Shown: piece by piece, positions 1-37,500 of the stretch
Position numbering within the stretch: position 1 is the first letter of the stretch
Layout of the letters: each line of letters opens with the position of its first letter
Source of the DNA: Sphaerolaimus hirsutus
Taxonomy: Eukaryota; Nematoda; Chromadorea; Monhysterida; Sphaerolaimidae
NCBI GenBank assembly: GCA_964036195.1
Contig: OZ038452.1
Location: forward strand, 23,385,785-23,449,784
Reading direction: 5' to 3'
DNA: 64,000 nucleotides
Notes under the pieces: generated by a model
Database searches by the model: none
What the model was told of the DNA's origin: nothing
Seen by the model: the letters and a program-made list of their open reading frames with translations, nothing else
Made by a program: the position numbers and the translations under genes

Positions 1-647
1 TTTTAACTTTCATAAATTTAAGTTCCAAATAAAATTAAATAAAATCATTCAACCGTGTTCATTAATTTGCATTTGAAAAAATTTCAGTTTTCCCACGAAG
101 TCACGGTGAAAACTAGTGTGTGTAGGCACAATTACCGCACTCCCAAAACAAACGAAAACTTCCCGGTAAGCTGTATAAATTCTGATTTTATTTGTTGCAG
201 TATTTTTGATGCTTTCCTGACTTAAATAAGTGTCAAAATGATAGTCAAAATGCAGAAACATTGCAGCATAGATTTCACAAATCTACTGAAAATTAGCATA
301 GAACTGCTGCATAATTCTTCTAGTGATATATTGACATGATGAGTCATAGATATTTCAAAATCCTCGACACTTTTATTGTCACTTGAAAGGTACATATCTT
401 GCTTCAGCATCAAATACAACACCTTGCTAAGCGTCGCGAACGAGATAAAGTGTCAAGTGTCAAATGCACTTTCACTATTTAAATTGACAATACACCTAGA
501 CATGTTATGTCATGCTATTCGCAAGTTCTCCACATTCAAGACACTAATCTCGTTCATCACTTAAGATAAGGCACGGATCGCCCGACAAAACCAAATCCAC
601 AATAACGCTACACCCTATACCCTACTACACACCCTACAGGAACCTAC
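1..647. other. CanA intron 3' of exon 10b (continues off window)
   Basis: Downstream intron of the minus-strand calcineurin gene after exon 10b. Positions 1-132 are the end of an inverted-repeat element whose terminus (CACTAGTTTTCACCGTGAC on the complementary reading) recurs at 3076-3323 and 9523-9772. I see no exon in the remainder. The missing C-terminal exons (autoinhibitory helix) must lie further left. Confidence 0.6.
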
Positions 648-27373
<26,726 letters not shown>

Positions 27374-29083
27374 GCCCCCACCTACTGGGGGGTGGCCGGG
27401 GGTAAGGCTGAGGGGTCCTGAGTGGGGGGGTTGGTGGAGGGTTAAGGATGTTTGGTGGATTGGAGGGATTGGGGAACGAGTGTGGCAGCGAGATTCGTTC
27501 CAACGAGAAAACATGTTAATCGAACAAAGATTATTCCCGGATGCAACGTCGCGCTGAAAGTTTGGTCTCGCGTGTTTGATTCAACCGGAGCGCAAAGGGC
27601 GCCCAAAAATTGTTGTTTTGGTATTACAAAAGATATTATTATCACAGTGGCGCACTACGAGTTTTTGGTAAAATTTTGAGTTATGCGTTCGAACGTTTTT
27701 TTGGACGCGGAAACGGAACTCATATCTTCAGAACAATCTAAATTTTGGATTCTAAACAAAACAGTCGACCAAAGAAGTTTGAATTCGTTGTCCTGTATGG
27801 GATTCCGCTCGGTAGATTTCTCATTTGCACATTGTAGTTCCGCATACAAAAAAAAACGTCCATACGCATAAAACACAATTTCACCTTGTGGTGGGCAATA
27901 ACACAGCCACCACACAACCAAATTTACTGAAAAAGTGACTAAGACGATTCATAAGAAACCGATAATCCATGAATTCTAACCAAATTATTTTTTCGCTCCT
28001 CACAATTGTTCCAAACGCTGGAATTGTAAAGTCGCGTTTTTCGGTTGTTCAAAAAGTTATGATGCACTTAGCGGTTTTAAAACATCACTGAACAAATGTT
28101 GATTCTCTGTCATTCGCCTTTAAATCGTCTGAATAATGTCCACACGTGGGTAAATTATAATTCCTTCGGAATAGACTTTTTTTAGAATTGAGAAGTAATT
28201 TGTTACCCGTCTAAGTAACCAATGAATAGGGAATATTGAGAAAAATCTGCATGGAACAAGCATAAATATATAGGCACTCATCAATACTTAAGCATTGAAG
28301 TTAATATAAGCAACTGTAACAAATCACATCATCCACAGGAGGGGGAGGGGGCAAGGGGGTGGCCGACCCCCTCCCTTTCTGAGCCAGACATAAGAAGTGC
28401 CAAAAATGGCACTTTTTAATAGCAATTTTGTAGGCATGTGCAAAAAATGTACATGCAAGCATGCATTTTTCTATCACACAATAACTTATTTCAATATTTA
28501 AGTCAACACAGGGCCAAGTACAATATTTTTAGGTGCAAATATGTAACTATGTATGTGCAGTAAACAATAGTATTATTTTCTATCACATTGCATTGCTTTC
28601 ACTATGTGTGAATCTGCATAATGCACTTTGCACAATTTTCACTATGCACTATGCATGTGACACTATTCACGAAATTATGGAAGCGTGCTTTGTAGAGCAT
28701 AGATGGGAGCTGTAGAGCAACACTGGTGCTGTGATCTACCTTTGTTGCATAGTTGTACAGATTTTCAGTGAATAATAGAGCTGTAGCGCAACATAAAGCC
28801 ACTGGTGCTGAGATCTAACTTTCTTTCATAGTTGTGTTAATTTTCAGTGCTTATGCATCAGAATTTATGTTTATCAACTTATGATTATGCTTATTTATGC
28901 TTTCTGAGTTATGCTTATCAACTTTCCATCAGAATTTTCATGGGTGGCATAAAAAAAAAATTTTGGATTTTGCTTTTTTGACAAATATATTTAAAGACAT
29001 GTTCAAAATAACAGCTGTACTATTAACCAGCTAAATACTATTAAAATCATTAACATAACTAAATTTAGCCACTCAATTCAACA

Positions 29084-29201
29084 CCAGGATGTATCCAGGG
29101 GTGGGGGTTGCAGCCCCCTTCCCAGGGTGAGACAACAAAAGTCCAGGAAAATGCAACTTTCATACAAATTTACCAGGGGTCCATAAGTGGATACATCCCT
29201 G
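29084..29201. mobile_element. Short hAT-like MITE, relative of 19711-20155
   Basis: Ends CCAGGATGTATCCAGG and GGATACATCCCTG. Flanking 8-mers are ATTCAACA and GTTCAACA (7 of 8). Shares the GCAGCCCC...CCCAGGGTGAGAC segment with the larger element. Confidence 0.75.
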
Positions 29202-30003
29202 GTTCAACAATTGAAGGAAATATTTACACACATTCAATAAACATAAACATGTATACATGTATACCAACAGGACATCTGTTCACTTTTATGAGGCATCACA
29301 AAGATCATCAGTTATATTGAAAATGTAAAAGGAGTAAAAATAGAAACACATTGCAACAGTGTTGACAGGAATGTGATTTCAAGTGCAGTGTAAATAAAGT
29401 CAATTGAGTAAGACAAATCGGTTCTAATGTGTTCAGAAAATAAATAAACAAACAAATTAGATGTCCAAGAACTTTTTGAGACTTAAAATAGGCAACTTAA
29501 ATCACACTCGCTGCTATCTTTATCGGTTAAAAAAACGACTTTAAAAAACCTTCAAGCCTACAAAAGCGCACAATCCAAGATCCAAGTACAGATAATCCCA
29601 GTTGAGAAAAAAAAGTTGCAAACGAAAACAGCGAGTAAATAAAAATATCCACAATGCTGCAAAGTCCGAAAACCCGGCCAAAAGTCGAGCCAAAAGTTAA
29701 AAATAAAACAAAACGATCTAAAAGCGACTTCGCGTTTCGACACTCGAAAAGCTACAAAAGCGCCGCAAGTGCGCCACTTTAAGAATGCAAGAATGCTTCA
29801 GGTTTCAGCTAATGAGTGGGTGTCCAGTTTCACATCGATTGGACACTGTTGCGCGGTTTACATTTTGAGCGAGATTTGTAAAATGAGCGACATTTTGCAC
29901 GTTGAAGGGCGGGTGAATGGCTTTTGATGGTTTAAGTGCCTTAAATGAGATTTGAGTGCGAAAGATTGGTTTGAAATTCATTAATTAATGTTTTGTTTGC
30001 ACT

Positions 30004-30306
30004 ATGTGCCCCTTATCAGCATTTTGTTTGCACGCCGCGTATGAAGTGACACGTTTTTATGCCATTTTCGGCACTCTATCACTGTTTTACGAGTGCATTG
30101 TCTACGATATAAATATTTATACATTCAATCTTCTCCGAAAGACATTTACTGATCATATTTTCCCCGGAGATGTTCAAAATTGGTGTAATTTTCTCAATTT
30201 TAAGCACAATATCACCATGGATATCAGGAGCGCCTCTTATGGAAAGTTATCCATCAGCATCTACTTACGAAATTCCGTGGTATTCAAAAAGTCGCCTGTG
30301 AGTTAA
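30004..30306 (+). CDS. Unrecognised 100-aa ORF
   Basis: Opens with a true ATG at 30004 (MCPLSAFCLHAAYEVTRF) and ends at TAA after FKKSPVS. Mixed hydrophobic and charged composition without low-complexity repeats, unlike most open frames nearby. I do not recognise a family. It could be a single-exon remnant, a terminal exon or chance. Confidence 0.25.
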   Translation: MCPLSAFCLHAAYEVTRFYAIFGTLSLFYECIVYDINIYTFNLLRKTFTDHIFPGDVQNWCNFLNFKHNITMDIRSASYGKLSISIYLRNSVVFKKSPVS

Positions 30307-33019
30307 ATGTGGTAGAATTTTGGCTTCTGAAGTCGATTTCGCAATTACCTATATGGGTTAAGTGACTAGAAAAGTGGTAAGTGGTAAGTAAAGTTGCGTG
30401 GTAATTCAAGTACCCAATTCAAGTAGATAACTGCGTAAAATGTCAGGTAAAATAAAGTTTCGAATGTTAAAATGCTTGTCACTTTTTTTCATCAGTTGAC
30501 CTACCACTTTTCTTGTCATTTGTACACCACATTAAATGGTTGCGAAAACGTTTCATTTTACATAAAAGTGTACGTTTACTCGGATAGTGTATAATAATAC
30601 GTTTAGGTAATATTTCTTCCAAAAAATTACTGATAGGTACTCTGCTTTTCTATATTTTATCCGAGGACCGAGGACGGAAAACGTATTCAGTTAGAAAGAT
30701 TTTACTTTGCGTTTTCAGTTTTTGGCACTGATTAATCTGAAAAAAACTTTACGGTAAAAATAACTTTCTACTGTTTGAAATATTCAGCACTTCAAAGGCC
30801 TCTATTGTCAAGTTGCAGAAGTGACCCCAGTCTTACATTCTTGCAAAAAAAATATTTCACACCCCCGCCCCCAGTTTCAATGAACAATCAACAGACAGGG
30901 CAAGATTTATTGTCCTTCAATGGTATGATCGAATAAAATTTCTATGTGCCCCTTTGGGGGATACGGAACAGACAATAGCGTATTTGGTGAGTAAATGGGG
31001 GTACTGTTGACGCCAAAAAGTTGCACGAGTTAATAATAGCTTACTGTATTTTTGTAAAAGAATAGGTACCGTATTTCCTCGAATCACCCCCATGGGTTTC
31101 TTTTTCAGAGTGGAAATTTTGTGGGGGGGGGGCGGTAAACGAAGGGGGGTTATAATTTCGCCAGACATTTTTTGAAATCCCAGTATTACGTTGTTGTTTG
31201 TAACGTACACATAAGTACCTACCGTATTACTTCGAAATACCCCCATGGAGGTTTATTATTTCGCCAGCAACATTTGAGGGGGGTTAATTCGGGGTGGGGG
31301 GTTATTCGATGGGTTTTTTATTATTATTTCGTCAGAAATTTGCGTAAGGATCGTAGTGTGAGCAAAAGTGGGTGTCAAAAATTGTAAAATTTCAAAAATT
31401 TTAAGCGTAAATGTATATGTAGTACACTTAATGAATTTATGTAGAGGGTTGTTTACACTTCCGAGCTTACAATAATTTAAACATTTCAGTTCTACTTCGA
31501 CGTTGGTTTTGGGCGATTCGGTGGGCGAACAATGTGGCGTTGACGTTTTCGGCTACGTCGCTGCGCTACGTCGGCAACGTGGCAACGTGCATTTCCGTTT
31601 TTCCGGTGCCCCATTGTGTTATGTGTGTCTTCTTTTGGCCAAGGGAAGGATTGGAGGTATTGAGGATCTGACACAAAGTTGACGCTGTGATGTAAATAGT
31701 TGTTTTTATTTGTTTAGAATATTTTTTTAATTAGGTAGTTTTTTTTTTTAGAAAGTGAGACAAGTGAGTTGGCAACAATTTTAATTGTGACAGTTTAATT
31801 TAAAAGTATTTTTTCTATTCCTACTAGCGGTTTGGATTGCATAACAAAGTTTCAGTTATTTTCTCTAAGTAAAAAGAGTGACGCTGCGGTTACGTGTCGT
31901 AGTGCGTGAATGGTCAGTGATAACTGAGGGCACATAGGTTGAATTTTGACTAACTTTCGCTGCATTCTTTTGAATTGCAGGCCGTGGCTATTGATCTAGT
32001 ATGTATTGTGCATTGCTGCATTTCCGGATTGGGAAACAAAAGTTAATTTACACGCGATTTTACAAAGGTACACTGATTATAGAGGTGCGATGATGATTGG
32101 TGTTGAAAATGAGAGGTAATTAAAAGAATCGAGTCTAACTCGACAGGCATGATCGCATGTCTAAATGCCTACTCCCTTGGCTTGTTGTGAGAACAGCCCA
32201 GTCCGCCGATCTCATCGAAACAAGCACCCATACAGTGACAAGTGTACCTATTTTTGAGTGAATTGAGCAGTTCGGTATTTTCGGGGTGTGGTTTTTGCAC
32301 AGTGCGTATGGGATCAGAAAGCCGTGGCTGAAAAATTAACATTCTGGTAGCAGAGTGAGTGGTGTAGCAGCGGGAGTGGTCATTTTCGTGATAAGTGCCT
32401 TCGGTAGTTAATGGCTGTTGCGTTTCGGCATGTGGCAGTGGATTCACTTGAGTTTGTTTTGTTTTTGTTTTTATTTTAAACTTCAAAAAGTCATGCAATC
32501 TAAACATGCATTTAAGCTACAAAGATTGAAATTTATAAACTTTCAAGTTGCCAATCATTTGCGTTCGTATTTCTGTTAAGCGTTATACCGACTTCATATT
32601 CATTTTAACTTTAGGTTTGGTAGGGAATAGGTAAAACTCGAGTATGTTAATTTTTATTTGATTTTACGTTTGCAACTTCGCTATTTTTTTTATCTACCTA
32701 ATCCTAGATTGAATTTTTTTGTATTTTCCTTTCCCCTAGAAAACTGATAACTTGACATTTGGATATTTAGGAATTTATGCAAATTTCGTGGTTGATCTTT
32801 ATTATACAAAGAGATGAAATAATAAGCCGCTTGTTTTTCCTGTTTTTTCCCCGAATATTTTGATAAGTGTAAAGGTGATCTGATTTGAGTGCGTATTTAT
32901 TTTATCACTCTGATAGAATTTCCGCTAAGAGTCTTTAAAACGGTACCGTAATTCATTTTTTCCTTGACAGTCAGTGTGAAAATTAATTTCGTTCGCCTTA
33001 CCGGTATCCTAATCTTATC

Positions 33020-33226
33020 ATGGATTATCCCGCTTACGACATTTTTTCGTTGTGCATTAATAATACGTGTGCTTCTTACGCTTTGGATATCAACGTCATT
33101 TTCGTTTATTATACGCTCTTTTTGCTGATGGGATTACTGTTCGCGTGTTTATTTGTTTCGCTAATTGCTGTGTGTTTCCCCGTTCGTGGAGGTGGTTTTG
33201 GGATTTCGGTAGAGTTCGCTGAGTAA
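33020..33226 (+). CDS. 68-aa single-pass membrane ORF in U3 of the LTR
   Basis: ATG at 33020. Short polar head (MDYPAYDIFSLCINNTCAS), then one long hydrophobic stretch from about residue 25 to 52 (FVYYTLFLLMGLLFACLFVS core), then a short Gly-rich tail. Present identically in both LTRs. It lies upstream of the LTR start site, so it would be in the 3' end of element RNA. May be chance; no family recognised. Confidence 0.3.
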   Translation: MDYPAYDIFSLCINNTCASYALDINVIFVYYTLFLLMGLLFACLFVSLIAVCFPVRGGGFGISVEFAE

Positions 33227-33547
33227 AATTTGAATCGCCCGCCATTTTTTTCGCGCTAAAACAAGTTTTTACAGTATCTCGTGTGTGTTTTTCCTGTTCT
33301 TTTTATTCTTGTCGCATTCGTTCATTTTCTCATTTTCTATTTTTGTACTCGCTCTTGTTCCCATCCCGATTTTTGGCGCGTGAATTCTTTGTGTTTTTGT
33401 GTAGTTGATCGACGTATCCTGTAAACTGACGCCGTGAATAATTTTAGGTATGCCCGTTTTAAAATTCTGTGTGTCTGTAAAGTCGTTTGTAAGCATGCTT
33501 CTCGTGGTATGTGGAAGTGTTGTCTGGACTTGGCTTATGTTGTTGCG

Positions 33548-33588
33548 TATAAAAGCGTACCGTAATTTAGAGTAGGGGTCGATTCAGT
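33548..33588 (+). promoter_or_regulatory. LTR core promoter: TATAAAAG and TCAGT initiator
   Basis: TATAAAAG at 33548-33555 and TCAGT at 33584-33588 (start A at 33586), the arthropod initiator consensus. The spacing of 38 bp from TATA start to the initiator A is slightly long. The duplicate is at 48859-48899. Confidence 0.65.
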
Positions 33589-33717
33589 CGAAATTGCTTC
33601 GGTTTCATTTTCTTGGAGTTTTTTCGAAGGTTTTGTGCCGCTGGTTAGAAACTCGCTCTCAGTGTGTTCCCTGTGTTCTATCTAAATGTGTGAATTCTGA
33701 GTCTAAAAATCGCCTAA

Positions 33718-33723
33718 AATAAA
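33718..33723 (+). promoter_or_regulatory. LTR polyadenylation signal AATAAA
   Basis: AATAAA about 130 bp after the predicted start site. In the 3' LTR (49029-49034) it would terminate element transcripts, giving an R region of roughly 150 bp. Confidence 0.6.
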
Positions 33724-34016
33724 ATCTCTTCTAAAAACTTCGGACCCCTTGGTGTAAATTAGACATTCAACTAATCGCTGGTGCGTTGATAAAGACGCCA
33801 TTCGCTAAAAAGCTAACTTAATTGACGTAGCGTACACCTGTGATATTCACTTCGGTGAATTCACCATTGTGCGTTGCGAATTCAATCGGTAGTCGCTTTT
33901 CCGTTGCCTTACTTTGTCGCTCATCCAACGAGTAGGTGTGAGATCGGTAAAACTTGGCAGTTTGCCATAGTGGAATTTGGTTGAGTAAAAAGTAGCCGGT
34001 GAAAATTCATGACAAC

Positions 34017-34029
34017 TGGTAGCAGCGAG
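34017..34029 (+). promoter_or_regulatory. Primer-binding site candidate
   Basis: TGGTAGCAGCGAG starts 2 bp after the LTR, as expected for a tRNA 3'-CCA primer. The first nine bases fit the CUGCUACCA end typical of initiator Met tRNA; the next four do not. Primer identity is therefore tentative. Confidence 0.65.
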
Positions 34030-34444
34030 TGGTTTGTTTAATATTCCCAGTGAGTTCAGGCGACTGATCACCGTTTGACAATCGCTGGTGAGAACAAACG
34101 AACCACCGCCCGGCTGGAGGAACGGAAGGCTACCCGATCGACGCAACCGATAAGCACGGATATTTTTGTTTTGGGACGTGAAACTGACGAAATTATTAGT
34201 GGGCAAAAAAGGGAAAAGCGGAAAAGTAAGAAAAAATCGAAATTGGTTCAGTTCAGTACGGACGCGCACTGTTCTGAACCGGGAACCGCTGAGTTGAGTG
34301 ACGAACCTAACGACTTTGACGTCAACTGCTGGGTGGACGCGGAAGGACCGGTCCCTGAAAGAGGTGCGGAGGAGTCATTCCCGACCTTTGAGCAAGGCAA
34401 GCCAAGTGCGGGTGCGGAGGTGCCATTCCCGACCGTAGGGCAAA

Positions 34445-34450
34445 GTAAGT
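34445..34450 (+). promoter_or_regulatory. Candidate splice donor GTAAGT in leader
   Basis: CAAA|GTAAGT upstream of the gag ATG is a strong donor match. It could feed a spliced mRNA for the distal helicase ORF, as retroviruses do for env. A weaker donor CTG|GTGAGA is at 34088. The acceptor is not identified with confidence. Confidence 0.35.
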
Positions 34451-34539
34451 TAGGGCACCGAAGCGCGAGTGCCGGGTACCGAAGCGCGAGTACCCAGTCG
34501 TCGAGTGAGTGTGTGTTTTTCCGGTATTCTACCTTGAGT

Positions 34540-37500
34540 ATGGCGCATGCGAGCGGTAGTGGTGTGAACACGGGTCCCGATGTGGTGCAATTGTTGATTC
34601 AAGCGAAAAATTTGACTTTGAATCAAATTAATTCGTCGATAGTGGGGAATTCGGTTCAGGGGTCAGAATGGAACCTTAGTCAGGTTGTGACTCAAACGGT
34701 GAGTATTGCCGCTTATTTGTATAATCAGCGACCCATGAGTTCTTTGGAAAATGGGAACATGAGTGATAATGACGAAAAATTAGTGTCATTAGTAAAGTTA
34801 GGTGTTGACTGCTATAATTTGCGAAATGATGTGAGTCAAATTGCGGACGCGATTAATGCATTTGCCGAGTATATTCATTTAGAAAAGCCTGACATGCAAG
34901 CGATTAATTCTATAATTAGCGCTGTTTCTAATTCGGGAGGGTGCTCTACCGCTACCACACCACCTATACCTGCTGTGAGTATGATTGCTACTAGTAGGGA
35001 GGGTTATGCTGCTGCCATGACCGCGCTTACTGGACAGGTGATACCATTTAAGGGGCGCGCTGATGATAAATTTGCTGATTGGCGTAAAAATTGGGACGCA
35101 GTTTGTGAGGCGTTGCAAATTCCGACGGATGAGCGAAAATCGCTGCTTCCGGTTTATTTGCGTGACAGCGCGCAATCGATTTACATGTCGCATAAGAGTG
35201 AATTGATCAATTTGGATTATGAGGAGTTCATGGATGCTTTGGAACGTTATTATACTAACCCCATTTCGGAGCATCATGCGCAAAGGGAAGTAATTAGTAG
35301 TGAGCAGGGCGAAGATGAAGATGTGTTAAATTGGTCAGTGCGGCTGGAGAAGATTATAAAACGCGCTTTTCCGAAACTTTCAAAACTTGAACGCGAAAAG
35401 ATGGCAGTGGCGAAATTTGTTAGTGGATTGTATCCTGATATTCGTAGGAATGTATCTATTACTGCTGGGGCTAAGTTTCAAGATGTAGTTAATAATGCGC
35501 GCACACAAGAAAGTTTTCTGGAAATTGATAAGGACAAAGTGGGTGGTAAGAAAAAGTCAAAATCCAACGCTGAATTAGTTTCAGAAGCCACCAATTCGGT
35601 AATCGAGCGAATTTTTGCTTTAGGGGGTGCGGGAGCTTTCGGAAATTCCCCGCCCGTTCCGGCGGCGGCGGAAAATCCAAAGTTTGAGGAACAGCGAGTG
35701 AAATTGGAAGAACTTTCTAGGCAGTTAGAGGATAAGGATAAGCGTTTAGTTGACTTGGAAAAGCAATTGATAGGTAACAATGCTGCGAAACCAGTTTCCA
35801 AATTTAGGCCGCGTAAATTTGATGAGGGCTGTTATGAATGTGGGGCAGATGATCACTTTCGCTCTGATTGTCCTAAATTGACAGAAGAGGAAAGAGCGCG
35901 TTTTAGAAATTTTCGGCGCGGCCCGTCGCAACGGCCAATGAATAACTTTAGAGGTCCAGCGAACATGATGCGCTCTGCACAGCAACCTGTATATTCCATG
36001 CAAGCGGCGCCTTACCTGTATTATCCCCCTCCCGCGCAAGTGTCAACTACTGGTTGGTCTCCAGTGCAACAAGTTCAATCATCGCAAATGGCCATTGCGG
36101 CCCCTCCGTCAACTGAATTGACTGCGTTAAATCCGACGCGCGTGTCTGCGAACTCAGTGAATCATGCACGCAGCGTGCAAGAAAGTAAGGAATATGTGCG
36201 CATGATTAGGGTTTTACCAGGTCTTGAAAGTTCGGATGAGGAAGCAGAGGATCCATGCAATCCGCCTGAAATAACGCCGCAAGAACATCAATTCATGCTC
36301 GAAAGAGAGGCTTGGATTATGCCTTGGGTTTATGCGCGTTCGTTAGATAGCATGATATTTCGAACTAAGTGGTGGGCTCAATTGCAACACATGGGTTTGC
36401 AGGGGTTAAATATTAGCGGGTTTTGTGAGCATGCTGATGAGCATCCGCATGACGACCCTGAGGACACGTTGACGTATGTTAAGTTAGCAGCGCTGTTAGA
36501 ATTGACCATGCATACGTTTAGGTGTGAACCGCCGGACATTAGTTTGTCGCGAACGTCATCTGACTCTGAATTGTATGTGTTGTCCGATTATTGTGAAGCG
36601 AGCGTGCCAACTTTGTACCGAACGTGGTCGGAACCGAGTATGTTGCCCAGTGTGTTGAACCGTGTGTTTTTCCTGTGCTGTCTATTTACGTTTTTTGCAA
36701 GTGTTGACGCCCTGGGTGTTCCAAGTGGTGGCGTTGTTAAGAAAAAAGGAGTGTCAGATGAGTGGATTTTGACCGTGCGAAATTTTCTTGAGGGATTTAT
36801 CGCTGGAATGTGCACTTCCGTGTTTTTGAGATATATTCTGCCCGCTTTGTGTGAACTGGTGTTGTATTTAGTGTTCACAGTGTGTGATTGGATAAAAATG
36901 AGAGTGTTGCGGGTTCAATTAAATCGCATGTTAGCGATAGAAAATAGGCGCAATCCTGCAAGGGGTGCGACCCCCGTGACACCGCCGCAAAAGTTAAATC
37001 CAGTTAGCGCTGACAGTTCAGGGTATGGCGCCGATATTGAAGAAACGCCAGTGAGTAGATTTAAGCGTTTGCCGCCGCTGCGCGTTCCTAAAGGTTCTGC
37101 CGTCATGGAAAAGGTGAATGTAGTCACGCTGACCAGTGAAGAAATTGCGAACATCAAAAGTATTACGGCTAAGCGTAAAGAACTCGTGCCAATTTACTAT
37201 AGTCCGTCGATTACGGTAGAAATTGAGGGGAATGAATACAAAAGGTGTCTGTTGGACACAGGTGCGATGAGGTCATTGTGCAGCCCGCTGGTGTTGGCTA
37301 GGCATCGAAATAATTGCATAGCGTTTGATGAGGTCACGCCTGTGGGGGGATTGCAAAGCGCGTCTCAATGCAAATTGCAAATTGAGGGTCAGTTGGAACT
37401 TCAAGTGATGATTACCGGGAAAGCATTTTCTATTGTGTTTCAGGTGATTAGCGGGTTGTCGGACGATATTTTATTGGGCGCTGATGTGTTGAGGCATATG

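Larger units (their letters stand above)
27374..31356. other. Upstream flank of CanA
   Basis: Should contain the CanA promoter, but I could not place a TATA or initiator with confidence. Contains a hAT-like MITE (29084-29201), a GTGGTAAG-type MITE at about 30355-30535, ACCGTATT-family sequence from about 31066, and an unrecognised ORF (30004-30306). Confidence 0.5.
31357..34014 (+). repeat. 5' LTR (2,658 bp)
   Basis: Starts TGTGAGCAAAAGTGG and ends AAAATTCATGACA. The 3' LTR lies exactly 15,311 bp downstream with the same length. Differences seen: 32154 C versus 47465 T, 33468 T versus 48779 C, 33854 G versus 49165 A. Inferred U3 about 31357-33585, R from about 33586 to shortly after the polyadenylation signal at 33718, U5 to 34014. 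Confidence 0.97.
34015..34539 (+). other. Leader between 5' LTR and gag ATG
   Basis: The gag frame is open from 34054 (stop TGA at 34051-34053) but has no ATG until 34540, so this is either untranslated leader or a non-AUG N-terminal extension. Contains imperfect direct repeats: CATTCCCGACC preceded by GGTGCGGAGG twice (about 34360-34435), and CCGAAGCGCGAGT twice (34458-34495). Confidence 0.6.

Noticed and set aside
32169..32507. 112-codon minus-strand frame in the LTRs (also 47480-47818)
   Set aside because: Antisense to U3, no recognisable domain, identical in both LTRs only because the LTRs are identical.
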